Source of the DNA: Dastarcus helophoroides
Lineage: Eukaryota > Arthropoda > Insecta > Coleoptera > Bothrideridae
Length of the DNA: 64,000 nucleotides
Assembly: GCA_028583605.1 (NCBI GenBank)
Contig: CM053331.1
Coordinates: 3,143,437 to 3,207,436 of the forward strand
Direction of reading: 5' to 3'
Part shown: positions 43,621 to 55,015 of the stretch, piece by piece
Layout of the letters: each line of letters starts with the position of its first letter
Position numbering within the stretch: the first letter of the stretch is position 1
Program-made: the position numbers and the translations under genes
Notes under the pieces: generated by a model
Database searches by the model: none
What the model saw: only the letters and a program-made list of their open reading frames with translations
Told to the model about the DNA's origin: nothing

Positions 43621-46600
43621 AAGCTGAAATTTTCAGAAAAAGCCGAATTTTTAGAAAAAGGATGAGATTTCAAAAAAAATAGGAATAAGAGACTTTAAAA
43701 AAATTTAGAAAAAAGAAGACATTTTAAACAAATTGAAAAAAAGAAAATTTAAAACGATTAAGAAAAAGGAAGAGATGTCGAACAAATTGAGAAAAAGGAA
43801 GAGATTTCAAAAAAAATATACTTATCAAAAGTTCTTAAAAAAATATAGCATTTTAGAAAAAAAATGGAACAGTAAATTAAAACCCAAAACAAATAAAAAA
43901 TCTGAATTCTTAATACAAATGTAATTTTTTTTAAAAACTATAAATTATCAAAAAGATAAATTCTAAAAATTTACTGAAAGCTTAAAAAAATTGTCGAACA
44001 TTAAAAAAAATTAAAGCGTCAAATCATAGGAAAAATCTCAAGGAAAAAGGGAAAATTTTAAGGAAAGCTTAAAGTTTGGAATAAAAATTTGCAATTTTTC
44101 AAAGAAATTTGAATTTTGAGAAGAAATTTGAAATTTCGAGAACAAGACAACTAAAAAAATCCAAATTTTCTGTTAAATTCAAGTTTTGAGAAAATTGGTA
44201 AAATAATTTCAAAAGAAAAGAGAAATTTCAAAGTAAAAGCTAAAATTTCTAAAATAAAGCCGAATTTTGAGAAAAAGGTAGAGATTTGGAAAAAATTGAG
44301 GAAAAGAAAAAGACTTTGAGAAAGTTGAAAACAAGGGATTTCGAAAAAATCAAGAAAGATTTCGACAAAAATGAATTTGCCAAAAATTCTCAAAAAAACG
44401 TAAAATTAAAAAAAAAAGAGTCCAAAAACCATAAATTATCAAAAAGATAAATTGTAAAAATTAACTGGATCCTAAAAAAATTTCGAACTTTAAAAAAGTC
44501 AAAGTTTTTCAGGGAAGACGAAAAAAGGCAAATTTTAAGAAAAATGTCAAGGAAAAAGTGAAAATTTTAAGAAGAGCTCAAAATTTCGAATAAAAATTCT
44601 TAATTTTTCAGAGCAATTTCAATTTTGAGAGGAAATATTAAATTTCGAGAAGAAACAGATTAAAAAAAATTTAAATTTTCTGATAAATTCAAGTTTTGAA
44701 AAATTTGGTAAAATAATTTTGAAAGAAAAGAGAAAGTTCAAAATGAAAGCTGAAATTTTCAAAAAAAACCGAATTTTGAGAAAAAGGTAGGGATTTCGAA
44801 AAAACTGAGAAAAATAAAGACTGAAAAAATTGAAAACAAGGGATTTTGAAAAAATCGAAAAAATAAAGAGATTTCGAAAAAAATAAATTTAACAAAGTTT
44901 TCAAAAAAGGTAAAATTTAAAAAAAAGAGTCCAATTTCGACAATCGATTGAAACCCAGAACAAATTAAAAAAGTTAAATTTTAGGAGAAATATCAAGGAA
45001 AAAGTGAAAATTTTAAGAAAAGCCCAAGACTTCGAATAAAAATTTGCAATTTTTTAGGAAAATTTAAATTTTGAGAACAAATTTAAAATTTCGAGAATAA
45101 GAGGATTAAAAAAATCTAAATTTTCTGATAAATACGAGTTTTGAGAAAATTGGTTAATTAATTTGGAAAGAAAAGAGAAAGTTCGAAATAAAAGGTGAAA
45201 TTTAAAAAAAAAAGCCAAATTTTAAGAAAGAGAGATTTTAAAAAAATTGAGAAAAACAAAAAGACTTTGAAAAAATTGAAAACATGGGATTTCGAAAAAA
45301 TCGAGAAAATGAAGAGATTTCGAAAAAAAATGAATTTAACAAAGTTCTCAAAGAAAGGTAAAATTTAAAAAAATAAGTCCAATTTCGACAATCGATTGAA
45401 ACCCAGAACAAATTAAAAAAGTCAAATTTTAGGAAAAATATCAAGGAAAAAGTGAAAATTTTAAGAAAACCCCAAAATTTCGAATAAAAATTTGCAACTT
45501 TTGAGAAAAATTTAAATTTTGAGGAAAAATTTAAATTTTCAGAAAAAATTTGAAATATCGAGAATAAGAAGTTTAAAAAAATCCAAATTTTCTGATAAAT
45601 ACGAGTTTTGGAAAAATTGGTAAAATAATTTGGAAAGAAAAAAGAAAGTTTGAAATGAAAGGTAAAATTTTCAAAAAAAAAGCCAAATTTAGAGAAAAAG
45701 GTAAGGATTTCAAAAAAATTGAGAAAAACAAAAAGACTTTGAAAAAATTGAAAACAAAGGATTTTGGAAAGAATTAATTTATCAAAGTTCTCAAAAAGAG
45801 GTAAAATTTAAAAAAAAAGTTCAATTTCGACAATCAGTTAAAACCCAGAGCAAATTAAAAAAGTCAAATTTTAGAAAAATTGTCAAGGAAAAAGTGGAAA
45901 TTTTAAAAAAGTCCAAAATTTGGAATAAAAATTTGCAATTTTATAGAAAAATTTACATTTTGAAAAAAACTTTGAAATATTGAGAATAAAAAGATTAAAA
46001 AAATCCAAATTTTCTGATAAATACGACTTTTGGGAAAATTGGTAAAATAATTTGGAAAGAAAAAGGAAGTTCGAAATTAATTGTGAAATTTCCAAAAAAA
46101 AGCCGAATTTTGAGAAAAAGGTTGGGATTTCGAAAAAATTGAGAAAAACAAAAACACTTTGAAAAAATTGAAAACAAAGGATTTCAAAAAAATCGAGAAA
46201 ATGAAGAGATTTCGAAAAAAATTAATTTAACAAAAGTTCTCAAAATAGGTAAAATTAAAAAAAAAGGTGTCCAAAAACCCATAAATTATCAAAAAGATAA
46301 ATTGTAAAAATTAACTGGATCCTAAAAAAATTGTCGAACTTTAAAAAAGTCGAAGTTTTACAGGGAAGACGAAAAAAGTCAAATTTTTGGAAAAATGTCA
46401 AGGCAAAAGTGAAAATTTAAAGAAAAGCCCGAAATTTCAAATAAAAATTTGCAATTTTTCAGAGAAATTTAAATGTTGGGAAGAAATTTGAAATTTCGAG
46501 AACAAGACGATTAATAGAAATCCAAATTTTCTGATAAATTCGAGTTTTGAGAAAATTGGTAAAATAATTTTGAAAGAAAAGAAAAAGTTTGAAATAAAAG

Positions 46601-47720
46601 CTGAAATTTCCAAAAAAAGCCGAATTTTGAAAATAAGATAGAGATTTCAAGAAAATTGAGGACAAGAAAAAGACTGAAAAAATTGAAAACAAGAGATTTC
46701 GAAAAAATCGAGAAAATGAAGAGATTTCGAAAAAAATAAATTTAACAAAAGTTCTCAAAAATAGGTAAAATTTGAAAAAAAAGGATCCAATTTCAAAAAT
46801 AGATTAAAACCCAGAACAAATTAAAAACTTGTTTTTTTTAGGCAGATGTGAATTTTTTAAAAACTATAAATTATCAAAAAGATAAGACGGAAGACGAAAA
46901 AATTTAAATTTTAGGAAAAATATCAAGGAAAAAGTGAAAATTTTAACAAAAGCCCGAAATTTCGAATGAAAATTTGCAATTTTTTAGGGAAATATAAATG
47001 TTGAGAAGAAATTTGAAATTTCGACAACAAGACGAATAAAAAAAATCCAAATTTTTTTGATAAATTCGAGTTTTGAGAAGATTGGTAAAATAATTTGAAA
47101 GAAAAGAGAAAGTTTGAAATGAAAGCTGAAATTTTATAAAAAAAAGCTGAATTTTGACAAAAAGGTAAAATTTCAAAAAAATTAAGGAAAAGAAAAAGAC
47201 TTCGAAAAAATTGAACACAGGGGATTTTGAAAAAAATCGAGAAAATGAAGAGATTTCGAAAAAAATGATTTTATCAAAAGTTTTCAAAAAGAAAGTAAAA
47301 TTTAAAAAAAACATCGCATTTCGACAATCGATTGAAACCCAGAACAAATTAAAACCTAGAGTTATTAGTGAAATTTAAATTTTTTAAAATATTGTAAAAT
47401 ATCCAAAAGAAAATTTGTAAAAATAAACTGGAGGCTTAAAAAAAATTGTTTAACTTGAATTTGAAAAAAAAAATTAAAATTTCGAGAATAAGACAATTTA
47501 AAAAAATTTTAAATTTTCTAATAAATTTGAATTTGGAGAAAATTGGTAAAATAATTTCAAAAGAAAAGAGAATGTCTATAAAATTTCCAGTTTCAAAAAC
47601 AGTATTGAATTAAAAAAAAAAGTTGAATTAGGTTTGTGAGAAAATTTAAATTTATAGAAACAGGCAAATATCAAAGTTTGAATTAAAAGCTAAAATTTTC
47701 AAAAAAAAGCAAAATTTTGA
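43621..47720 (+). repeat. Purine-rich ~420-525-bp tandem repeat, about eight units
   Basis: The anchor ATTGGTAAAATAATTT, or a variant, is at about 44,197, 44,707, 45,152, 45,619, 46,041, 46,558, 47,084 and 47,545. Further landmarks are CAATCGATTGAAACCCAGAA, AAAATATCAAGGAAAAAGTG and TTTCGAGAACAAGACGATTA. The plus strand is very rich in A and G, and the complement reads as Phe/Leu/Ser-rich frames of 60-134 aa on the minus strand, which are not genes. Unit lengths vary because some units lack the segment with CATAAATTATCAAAAAGATA. Confidence 0.88.
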
Positions 47721-47774
47721 GAAAATGGAAGGGTTTATTCTTCATGGTAGACCCTTATTGACCGGAAATATTAT

Positions 47775-47919
47775 GTTTTTTTCAATTTGTTTAACATTTT
47801 TTCGGCCCAGTTTGGAAATATTTAAATTTCAAAAACTGTTTATAAAATTGTCAACAAACCATAAAAATTTAAATATTTCCAAACTGGGCCGAAGAAATGT
47901 TAAACAAATTGAAAAAAAC
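47775..47919. repeat. Near-perfect hairpin, 55-bp arms
   Basis: The arm at 47,775-47,829 (beginning GTTTTTTTCAATTTGTTTAA, containing TTCGGCCCAGTTTGG) matches the reverse complement of 47,865-47,919 at 54 of 55 positions around a 35-nt loop. It interrupts the end of the purine-rich array; the array phrase AAAATGGAAGGG occurs on both sides (47,723 and 47,920). The GGCCCAGTTTGG core is unlike the satellite, so it looks like an inserted palindrome. The overlapping 110- and 95-aa frames are by-products. Confidence 0.92.
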
Positions 47920-49340
47920 AAAATGGAAGGGGTTTCAAAAAAATTTAGAAAAGTTGAAAGTTTCAGAAGAACGCAAACTTTATACAATAATTCAGGAAAT
48001 TTTGGGGAAAAAAATGTCGAGTTTAAATTCGAAAAAAAAGTCGCAACTTTTAGATAAAAAAAATGTTTGTGGGAAAAAAAGTTAAAATTTTTTAAAAAAG
48101 TTCTGTCAGGTTTCAAGATTAGATTTATGGAAAAAATTTACAAAAAGTTTAAAACGTCCAGAAAAATTGAATGATTTTAAAAAGAAATTTTTGGTGTTTC
48201 AAGGCTTAGAAATTGCAAATTTTAATTAAAATTTTGAAAGCAGACTAATTTTTCAAGGAAGTTTTTAAAAAAACCGTAAAAATTATGATTCTATTTAGAC
48301 ATTTAAACAATGTGCATTCTAGAGTCTAAGAAAAAACTGTGAAGGCATCTTGCGCGCCTTTATAGCTAGGCCATGTAGAAATATTTCAATTCAAATTCAA
48401 AATTTTTACAAAAAACCGTTGAAAGTTTCAAAAGAGTACAAAATTCCCAAAAGTATTCAAAAAATGTTGGAAAAAATTTTGAATATTCGAAATTCGAATT
48501 GCGAAATTTGAAAAAAAAGTCGAAACTTTCAGATTGAAGTTTATGTTTGAAGACAAAAAATTTACAAAAAGAAAAGAAAATCCTGTCGTATTTGGAGGCT
48601 AAATTTATATAAAAAATTTTGTGAAAATTTAAAATTTTGAGAAAAACTGTAAGACCTTTTAAACAAATTTCAGGAGCTTGAGAACTTTGATTAAATTTAC
48701 AATTTTTTATTCTTATTTCTAATTAAAATTTTGAAGAAGGCTGCAAATTTTGTAGAGACGAAATTTACAATGAAGCCTCAACTAAAAAATGTAAAAATTG
48801 TGATACTATTGAAATAATTAAGCAAACAATGGGTACGTTAATTTCTATCTAAGCAAAAACCGTAAAGGCCCTTTGCACCCCTAAGCCACTGTAAAAAACA
48901 CAAAAATTTTAGATTAAAGTGTTCAAAAGTTCAAAAAAATACAAAATTTGTAAAATAATTCAAAAAATTTTAGGGAAAATGCTGAAATTTCAAGTTGAAC
49001 ATCGAAAAAAGGTTGGCAATTTTAGATTGAGGTCAACGTTTTAAAAAAAAATTACAATTGTTAAAATAAGTTTATATTTCTTAAGAGGCGAAATTCCCAA
49101 AAAAAATTTATTGAAAATTTTGAAAAAAATTGGAAGATATTAAAGACAAAGTTTTGGGATTTCAAAGCTTCCCAAGCAACATTGATTAGTATAATAAACG
49201 TTTATTAAATTAAAATTGCGTTTATATTAACTTTAAAAAACGTTTTTATACCATTCAGTGTTGCTTGGGTTAAACGTTGTAAGTTTTAATCTAAACCGTA
49301 AGGAAGTTTCCAAATTTTGAAAAGAGACAGATTTTACAAC
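47920..49340 (+). repeat. ~530-bp repeat, two units plus a partial
   Basis: CTTTTAGATAAAAAAAATG near 48,050, CTTTCAGATTGAAGTTTATG near 48,527 and TTTTAGATTGAGGTCAACG near 49,020 mark equivalent places. Each unit ends in a phrase like ACCGTAAAGGCCCTTTGCAC or ACTGTGAAGGCATCTTGCGC. The third unit is interrupted by the small MITE at 49,171. No gene is seen. Confidence 0.75.
49171..49269. mobile_element. 99-bp MITE with 32-bp terminal inverted repeats
   Basis: It begins CCCAAGCAACATTGATTAGT and ends CCATTCAGTGTTGCTTGGG. The outer 11 bases of the ends are perfectly inverted and the remaining ~20 are mostly so, through AAACGTTT on both sides. Flanks are CTT and TTAA; only a TT duplication is possible. 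It lies inside the third ~530-bp unit, which continues on the other side with GTAAGTTTTAATCTAAACCG. The superfamily is not certain. Confidence 0.82.
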
Positions 49341-49348
49341 ATTCCAGT

Positions 49349-49450
49349 ATCTTTCAAAATCTTTCTGAAGATGACAGCTTGGCTATCGAAACGCCAAAGA
49401 GCAACCTTTGTTGTGTTGCTTTCAGGGGACAAAATTTGTATTTCAATTCC
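49349..49450. mobile_element. Foldback element, right half
   Basis: TCTTTCTGAAGATGACAGCT, then TGGCTATCGAAACGCC and TTGTTGTGTTGCTTTCAGGG, lead into CAAAATTTGTATTTCAATTC. It stops at the same place and joins the same satellite as the right arm of the full element at 30,303. Confidence 0.85.
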
Positions 49451-49920
49451 CACTTCAGGAGAAAAAGTTGACCACAAATACGAGCAAAGTTTTAGAAAAT
49501 AATTTACCAAAATTTTAGGCCAAATTTCGGGAGAAATTTTAGACATAATTTATTAAAAAAATAATAAAATTTAGGGCAAAATTAAAGCAATAGTTTTAAG
49601 GTAAAATTTGGAAAATTGTAGATAAATTTCAAGGAAAAATGTTTGTGCATTTGGAAATGATGTTTTAGAAGAAAATTAGACATGTCAATAAACGTTAGAT
49701 GACGCATTCGGGATTATCCCGAAAAAAATATTGACGAGGTTTTGGGCAAATCTGTACAAACAAATAAAGCAAGGTTTTAAGAAGAATTTAGGAAGAATTT
49801 TAGAAAAAAAAATGTTAAATTAATTAAATTTACTAGCAAAAAACTGATAAATCAATAAAATTTGCTAATACTTTAGACAACATTTAAAGGCAAAGTTAAA
49901 CGAAATTAAAAACCTTTTTA
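49451..49920 (+). repeat. Isolated unit of the ~900-bp satellite
   Basis: CCACTTCAGGAGAAAAAGTT, ATTCGGGATTATCCCGAAAA and ATTGACGAGGTTTTGGGCAA match the array at 30.3-34.2 kb. One partial unit is present, attached to half a foldback element. Confidence 0.85.
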
Positions 49921-51480
49921 GATAAAATTAATCTTAGGATTTGGATTTCAATTTTTTAATGACATTTTAAGAAAAATGTAAAAATTAAAATACTAAATTC
50001 CAAATTTTAAAAATAAAATGGCAACTTCAAGAAAACAAATTAAAATATGGAAAAAACGTTTAGATAAAATTTAAATTTAAAATTTGACTAAAAAAATTTG
50101 ACCTAAGAAGTTAAAACCTAAAATTTCAATTTGATAGATTTGTAAAAAAAAGTATCAGACTTATATAAATCATTAGCAATTAATATAGGAAATGGGTTTT
50201 GACTACAAATTTAAACACAATTTTAAAACAATTTTTTTTTGCAGAAAATTTTAAAATTTCCTCAATTTGTTAATTTTATTTTTTAAATTTAAATTCTCAT
50301 TTCAATATTTTAATTGTTTCCTGAAAATTAAAATTCTGATAGCAAAATTTTAATTTTGACTCGTTTTTTCCAGACATTTTGACTTAAATCATCAAATTTT
50401 TCCCCTCTGAGCTAAATTTCCATTTATTTTTGAAACTTTAAATTTTAATTATAAGAATTTGACTTTTAAATTCAAGATTTGGCTAAAAATTTCAAAATAT
50501 ATAGACGAGTCGAAAACTGAAAACTGAAAAACAAATTTCAAAATTAAATTTCTATTTTGGGATTAAACTCGGACAATTTTTTTTATTTTTGTTAATATTT
50601 TAACAATTTGTTTCAAACTTTTTATTTCTAACATTTGAGCTTTGAAGATTTTTTGACTTCAAATTGAAAATTTTGACTTTTTTTTAACAAACATTATATT
50701 TTTTGGTTGAAATTATTAGATTTGTTACAGAGATCTTTCCTGGAGATTCGGTCATCATTTTTGAAAATTTAGAGTTTAATCTCCTAATTGTTGACACAAT
50801 TGTTTCCAGATTTTAACTTAAATTTCGAAATTTTGGAAAGCTTTTTTAAGGATTTTAGAAACAAAATCTAAAATTTAAATTTAGTCCAATAATTCCAGTC
50901 TGACGTGAAAAATTTATTAAGAACATTACATTAATTTACAACTAAAAATGCAGTATTTGGAAAAAAATTTTGACTTTTAAACTTGAACTTTGGCTAAAAT
51001 CTTCAAAATATATAGACAAGTCAAAATTTGAAAACTGAAAAACAAATTTAAAAAAAAAATTGCTATTTTGGGATTAAATTCGAACACTTTTTTTTTCGGT
51101 AATATTTTTACAATTTTTTCCAAAACTTCTAATTCTAACATTAAAGTTTTGGAGATTTTTGGACTTTAGAATGAAAATTTTGACTTTTTTTTCACAAACG
51201 TTATATTTTTGGGTTGAAGTATAAGATTTTCTACAAGCTTTTTCCTAGGAAGTCGATTATTATTTTTAAAAATTAAGAATTTAATCTTCTAATTGTTGAC
51301 ACAATTGCTTCCAGATTTTGACTTAATTTTTGAAATTTTCGAAATCATTTTTTCAAAGAATTTCGAAAACAAAATCAAAAATTTAAATTTGAGTTTAAAA
51401 AAGTTCAGTCTGACGTGGAAATTAGGTGAAAATATTACACTACTTTAAAATCAAATATACAAAATTTAAGAAAAATTTTT
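49921..51480. repeat. ~511-bp duplication in A/T-rich DNA
   Basis: TTCAAAATATATAGACGAGT at 50,492 and TTCAAAATATATAGACAAGT at 51,003 mark two copies. Both continue with GAAAACTGAAAAACAAATTT, CTATTTTGGGATTAAA and TCTAATTGTTGACACAATTG. The copies cover roughly 50,440-50,930 and 50,951-51,450. The part before 50,440 is A/T-rich with no clear structure. No gene is seen. Confidence 0.78.
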
Positions 51481-52183
51481 GAAAAATTCGAATTTTACTC
51501 AGACCTACAAAATTTTCACTTTCATTGTTGTTTCTGAGCTGCTTAAGGCATTTCACATTTTCCAGATTATTTTTACTTTTTCCAAGAATCTTAAATATTT
51601 ATTCAAATTTCCCTATTTCAGTTTCTTCTCGAAATTTCGAAGTTAACAGTTTTACTGCATACAATTGCAGGATGAGGAGCAAAAATCTAAAATTTGATTG
51701 TAACGTCAAAAAATTCGACCTTAAAGGTACAATTTTAACTGATGATTTTTAATTTGTTCATCAAATTTCAAAATAAGTGGAAATTTCCAAAAATGTCCAA
51801 AAGGTCCAAAGAAAGCTTTGGGTGGTTTCTTGCAATTTGTCATTTTTCGAATCTTATTAGGAGAGATTTTTCTGAAAAGTCGAAAATGTTTGGTTGTATA
51901 ATTTAAATTTTAAATCTGCACTGAATTTTTAAAATTTGAGCTTCAAGTTCTGCTAATACGCTCGATATTTTGGAAAAAAGAAAGAAAATTATTACTAAAA
52001 CAATGTTTTAAATTTGGAAGCTTTTCTCTAAATATCAACTTTTTCGTCGACATTTTTAGCCTAAATTTTAAACTTAAAGTCACCAAAGATTATTTTTTTA
52101 ATTTCATATTTTTCCAAAATTTTGATGTTCATTCAAGTAAATGTCGATTTTTTTTATAAGTTTTGGGTGGGTTTTTTCTTTTA
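51481..52183. other. A/T-rich sequence without recognised features
   Basis: A 75-aa plus-strand frame at 51,525-51,752 is open, but it lacks any motif I recognise, and its AT-rich codons match the surroundings. I do not call it a gene. Confidence 0.45.
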
Positions 52184-52313
52184 AGACGATGACAGCTTGG
52201 CTATCGAAACGCGTTGCAGCAACCTTTATTATGTTTTTTAATATTTATTGGTTTCAGAGGACAAGATTTGTATTTCAATTTTTGAAGATAATCGAGGACC
52301 AGTCCATTCCACC
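52184..52313. mobile_element. Foldback element, complete right arm
   Basis: GACGATGACAGCTTGGCTAT, CGAAACGCGTTGCAGCAACC, GGTTTCAGAGGACAAGATTT and GAAGATAATCGAGGACCAGT follow in order and end in CCATTCCACC. The left arm is missing. It shows the outer right terminus of the family best. Confidence 0.85.
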
Positions 52314-53329
52314 TAAATTAAGAGTCCATATCTCCAATTAATCGTTTTATTTTGTCTTTATATTTTTTATACATTTTTTTATCTTTTTTTAGTCTTTCTT
52401 TGTTTCAGGGGTACTTTTTAAACTAATCGTGTCGCAATTAATTCAGAATTTGTTTTGTTGTTGCTTATTCGCAAAACAAACAAGTCAGCAAGAACAAGAA
52501 AAAGCAAGACCCTTGCTAGCAAGACAAGAATCAAACCAAATTCTTGTCTTGCTCAGCGTATCTAAGGACATTAAAAAAGATTTATTATTAAAATAATGAA
52601 ATAATTTGGAATTCTTTCTCTAAACTAAAATTTCAGTTTTGTTCAAATATATCGATTTCAATTTCAGAATTTCAAGAAAAGGGTCTTCTACCAGGATAAG
52701 TGAGATAAAGTGACTTTTAAGTAAAAACATCTAAGGAAATCGTTGGTAAATTATTATTTGAAAATATGAAAAAAAAATATATGTATTTGGACTCGATATT
52801 TCAATGTAAAAAATCCCTGCAGGTTTCCATTTGGGGGTCCATTTCGGTATTTTATCCTGCGAGTCCTTTCCTAAAAAAACTATAGATTTCGAGCTTTACT
52901 CCTCCTGTTAAAAAATTTTAAAAAAGTATTGATTTTGAGCTTTACTCCTCCTGATAAAAATCGTCTAATTTAGAAATTCATTATAAATGGAAACATATAC
53001 AGTCTGAACGCAAAGAAGAAAATGGAATAAGGGCTTTAACAAAATATGTATCTCGGGCACTTCTAATATAAACTCGTTGCATTTAAAAGATTGAGCCTTC
53101 GCGAGACTGACAGCCACTTAGAACACAAAGGGCTTTTAGCATATATCATGAAAAGGCTACGCTAAGCTAATAGCGAACCTGCTTTCGCGAATATCAATAA
53201 AATGTTGCCTCCCCAACGCTAAAAAGACAACAACCTTCTCTAACATTGTAATTTTTCATCATTTCTATGTTCAACAATTCCACCAGTAGCCTAAAAGAAG
53301 AAATTAAACAATCGTGGGGGCTGCCGACA
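52314..53329. other. Low-repeat DNA with small hairpin and short tandem pair
   Basis: Apart from the hairpin at 52,518 and a 46-bp direct pair (GAGCTTTACTCCTCCTG at about 52,891 and 52,937), the stretch is single-copy within the window. No coding exon is supported. Confidence 0.5.
52518..52553. repeat. Perfect 14-bp stem-loop
   Basis: AGCAAGACAAGAAT at 52,518-52,531 is followed by an 8-nt loop and ATTCTTGTCTTGCT at 52,540-52,553. The nearby AGCAAGAACAAGAAAAAGCA gives a related direct repeat. It has no T-tract typical of a terminator and sits in eukaryotic DNA, so no role is proposed. Confidence 0.8.
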
Positions 53330-53860
53330 AAAGTGAAAACTTAAAACTATGTAGTGTTGCAGTCCGAACCCATACTAGTAAACAAGTCAGAATATTGGAA
53401 ATATTTTAAAATAAATGTTTTTGGTGGAACGGACTGGTCCTTGGTTATTTTCAAAAATTAAAATACAAAGCTTGTCCCCTGAAACCAAAAAAGATTAATA
53501 AACACAACAAAGGTTGCTCTAACGCGTTTCGACAGTCAAGCTATCATCTTCAGAGAGATACCCAAATTTCTCTGAATCTCCCTGAAGATAATAGCTTGGC
53601 TGTCGAGCAACCTTCGTTGTGTTTTTTAATCTTTTTTGGTTTCAGGGGGCAAGCTTTGTATTTTAATTTTTGAAAATAAATGCGATCAAATTGACCCATT
53701 GACATTTGTGGTTGGTGGATGCTTGTATCGTGTGGAAACGAATTTAATATTTATTGATAATGAAATACATTTTATTATGCTTTAATGTTAACAGTAGAAC
53801 ATACTTTTAACATTGGGACATGTTGGTAACGTGTCATGGTAACGCGTGCTGCTCACGCCA
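53330..53860. repeat. Interspersed repeat split by a foldback element
   Basis: The left part (GAAAACTTAAAACTATG, CAAGTCAGAATATTGGAAAT) and the right part (GAAACGAATTTAATATTTAT, ACATGTTGGTAACG) match the continuous sequence at about 42,125-42,835. The foldback element at 53,423-53,679 lies between them. Confidence 0.72.
53423..53679. mobile_element. Full palindromic foldback element, right tip lost
   Basis: It starts GGTGGAACGGACTGGTCCTT and passes through CACAACAAAGGTTGCTCTAA, CGCGTTTCGACAGTCAAGCT and the centre CTGAAGATAATAGCTTGGCT. The right arm lacks the AACGCGTTAG segment. It ends at TTTTTGAAAATAA, without the final CCAAGGACCAGTCCGTTCCACC. The phrase AAAATAAATG occurs at both junctions, but most of it is also explained by the element's own arm. 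Confidence 0.88.
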
Positions 53861-54418
53861 AACCACCCCCCTATCCAAAATCTGATGCTTGTAAAAGCGA
53901 ATTTTTGGAGTTTCAAATCTGTTAAGATGTTAAGGTTCGGAGTAGAGCATGTCCGCCTGTTGCTAACGCGTGATGGTAACGCGAAGCCGTACCTCCAATC
54001 CAAACGCCCCTAGAAAACTTTCCGCTTTAATCCCATGATTTATTTAAGCTGCTTACACGTCGATTATCAATTTATTTAATGCCAAAAATTGGCGCCTTAT
54101 TGAACAAATGGAATAACTTTAAATAAATTTACCAAATTCAAAACAAATACGTTCGAAACGGGCACGACAAAAGTAAAACACTTAAGCTGTGTCAACAAGG
54201 TTGCAGCGTTCAAATGGTACTAACGCGCTGCAAAGCCCCTAAGCCTAAAAATGAGCTTTATCCCCTTTTTGATGTTAAAACAAACGGAGACTTCTAAATA
54301 CGTAAGTTTAAATTAATCCGGTCGACAAAAGCGGTAGAAAATGAAAAGGTCGTTTATTTCTTTTCGTTCTTCAAATTTAATTCTATTATGAGCGTTTTCA
54401 ATTCGGGGAATGTTTATA
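53861..54418. other. Low-repeat intergenic DNA
   Basis: This is moderately complex sequence with paired words (GTGTCATGGTAACGCG near 53,834 and GCGTGATGGTAACGCG near 53,966). The 71-aa minus-strand frame at 53,788-54,003 has no recognisable motif and overlaps repeat sequence at its end. No gene is supported. Confidence 0.45.
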
Positions 54419-54472
54419 AGCCGGGATCAAACCGGGACCTCGCTTAAAAGCTTCTGCCTACAAGGCGACCCC
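54419..54472 (-). mobile_element. tRNA-like segment, SINE fragment
   Basis: On the minus strand the order is GTCGCCTTGTAGGCAGAAGC (A-box-like), AAGCGAGGTCCC, then GGTTTGATCCC (B box) and GGC. The T-arm CCGG-loop-CCGG is complete. The acceptor stem and anticodon loop are not convincing, so I read it as a SINE head or pseudogene and not a working tRNA. Confidence 0.55.
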
Positions 54473-55015
54473 TATTTTCAATCTTAATTAAATTGGCACG
54501 GGGTTGACGGTGGTATGTTAAAATGACTTCGTTAATTGCTGGGTGATTTACTAATTTAAATTATATTTGTTCGAGCCGGTGCGGCGGGTACCTGCCAAGA
54601 GGGAAACTGGCAAACAACTTTCACTACCACCGAATCTACAAACGAAATACTCCAGAGAAATTTTCTACTTAGCTTTGGGGAAAATATAGGGCCTATTTTA
54701 ATAAATTTTATCGTGTAATTTTGAGCTTACACTCACAAGAGGAACCAGTTGGGAAGGTAGAAAATTTAAGTATTGTTACGGGCTTATCGGTTCGCATTGA
54801 TTATTAACACCTGAATTGAATAATACTCACTTTACTACCAAACTAAACTCAGAATACTACAACTGAATAACGAACTCACTTATTTACTTATAACTACTAG
54901 CTCACCAATTACACTGACTGACTCTAACTGACTGATCCTCGAGGAATCATCATCATGGTTCTTTGGTAGTTTAACGCGGTTCCGAAACTTTCGTTCCTCG
55001 AGGAGAAGGCGTCCT

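Noticed and set aside
46943..47347. 134-residue minus-strand frame, the longest outside the pentanucleotide tract
   Set aside because: It lies in the purine-rich satellite. Sister units have similar but interrupted frames, and the Phe/Leu/Ser-rich product is the complement of an A/G-rich strand.
52518..52553. Rho-independent terminator
   Set aside because: It is a perfect stem-loop, but no T-run follows, no gene lies upstream, and the DNA is evidently not bacterial.
54419..54472. Functional tRNA gene on the minus strand
   Set aside because: The T-arm is good, but the acceptor stem is not, and the A box departs from consensus.
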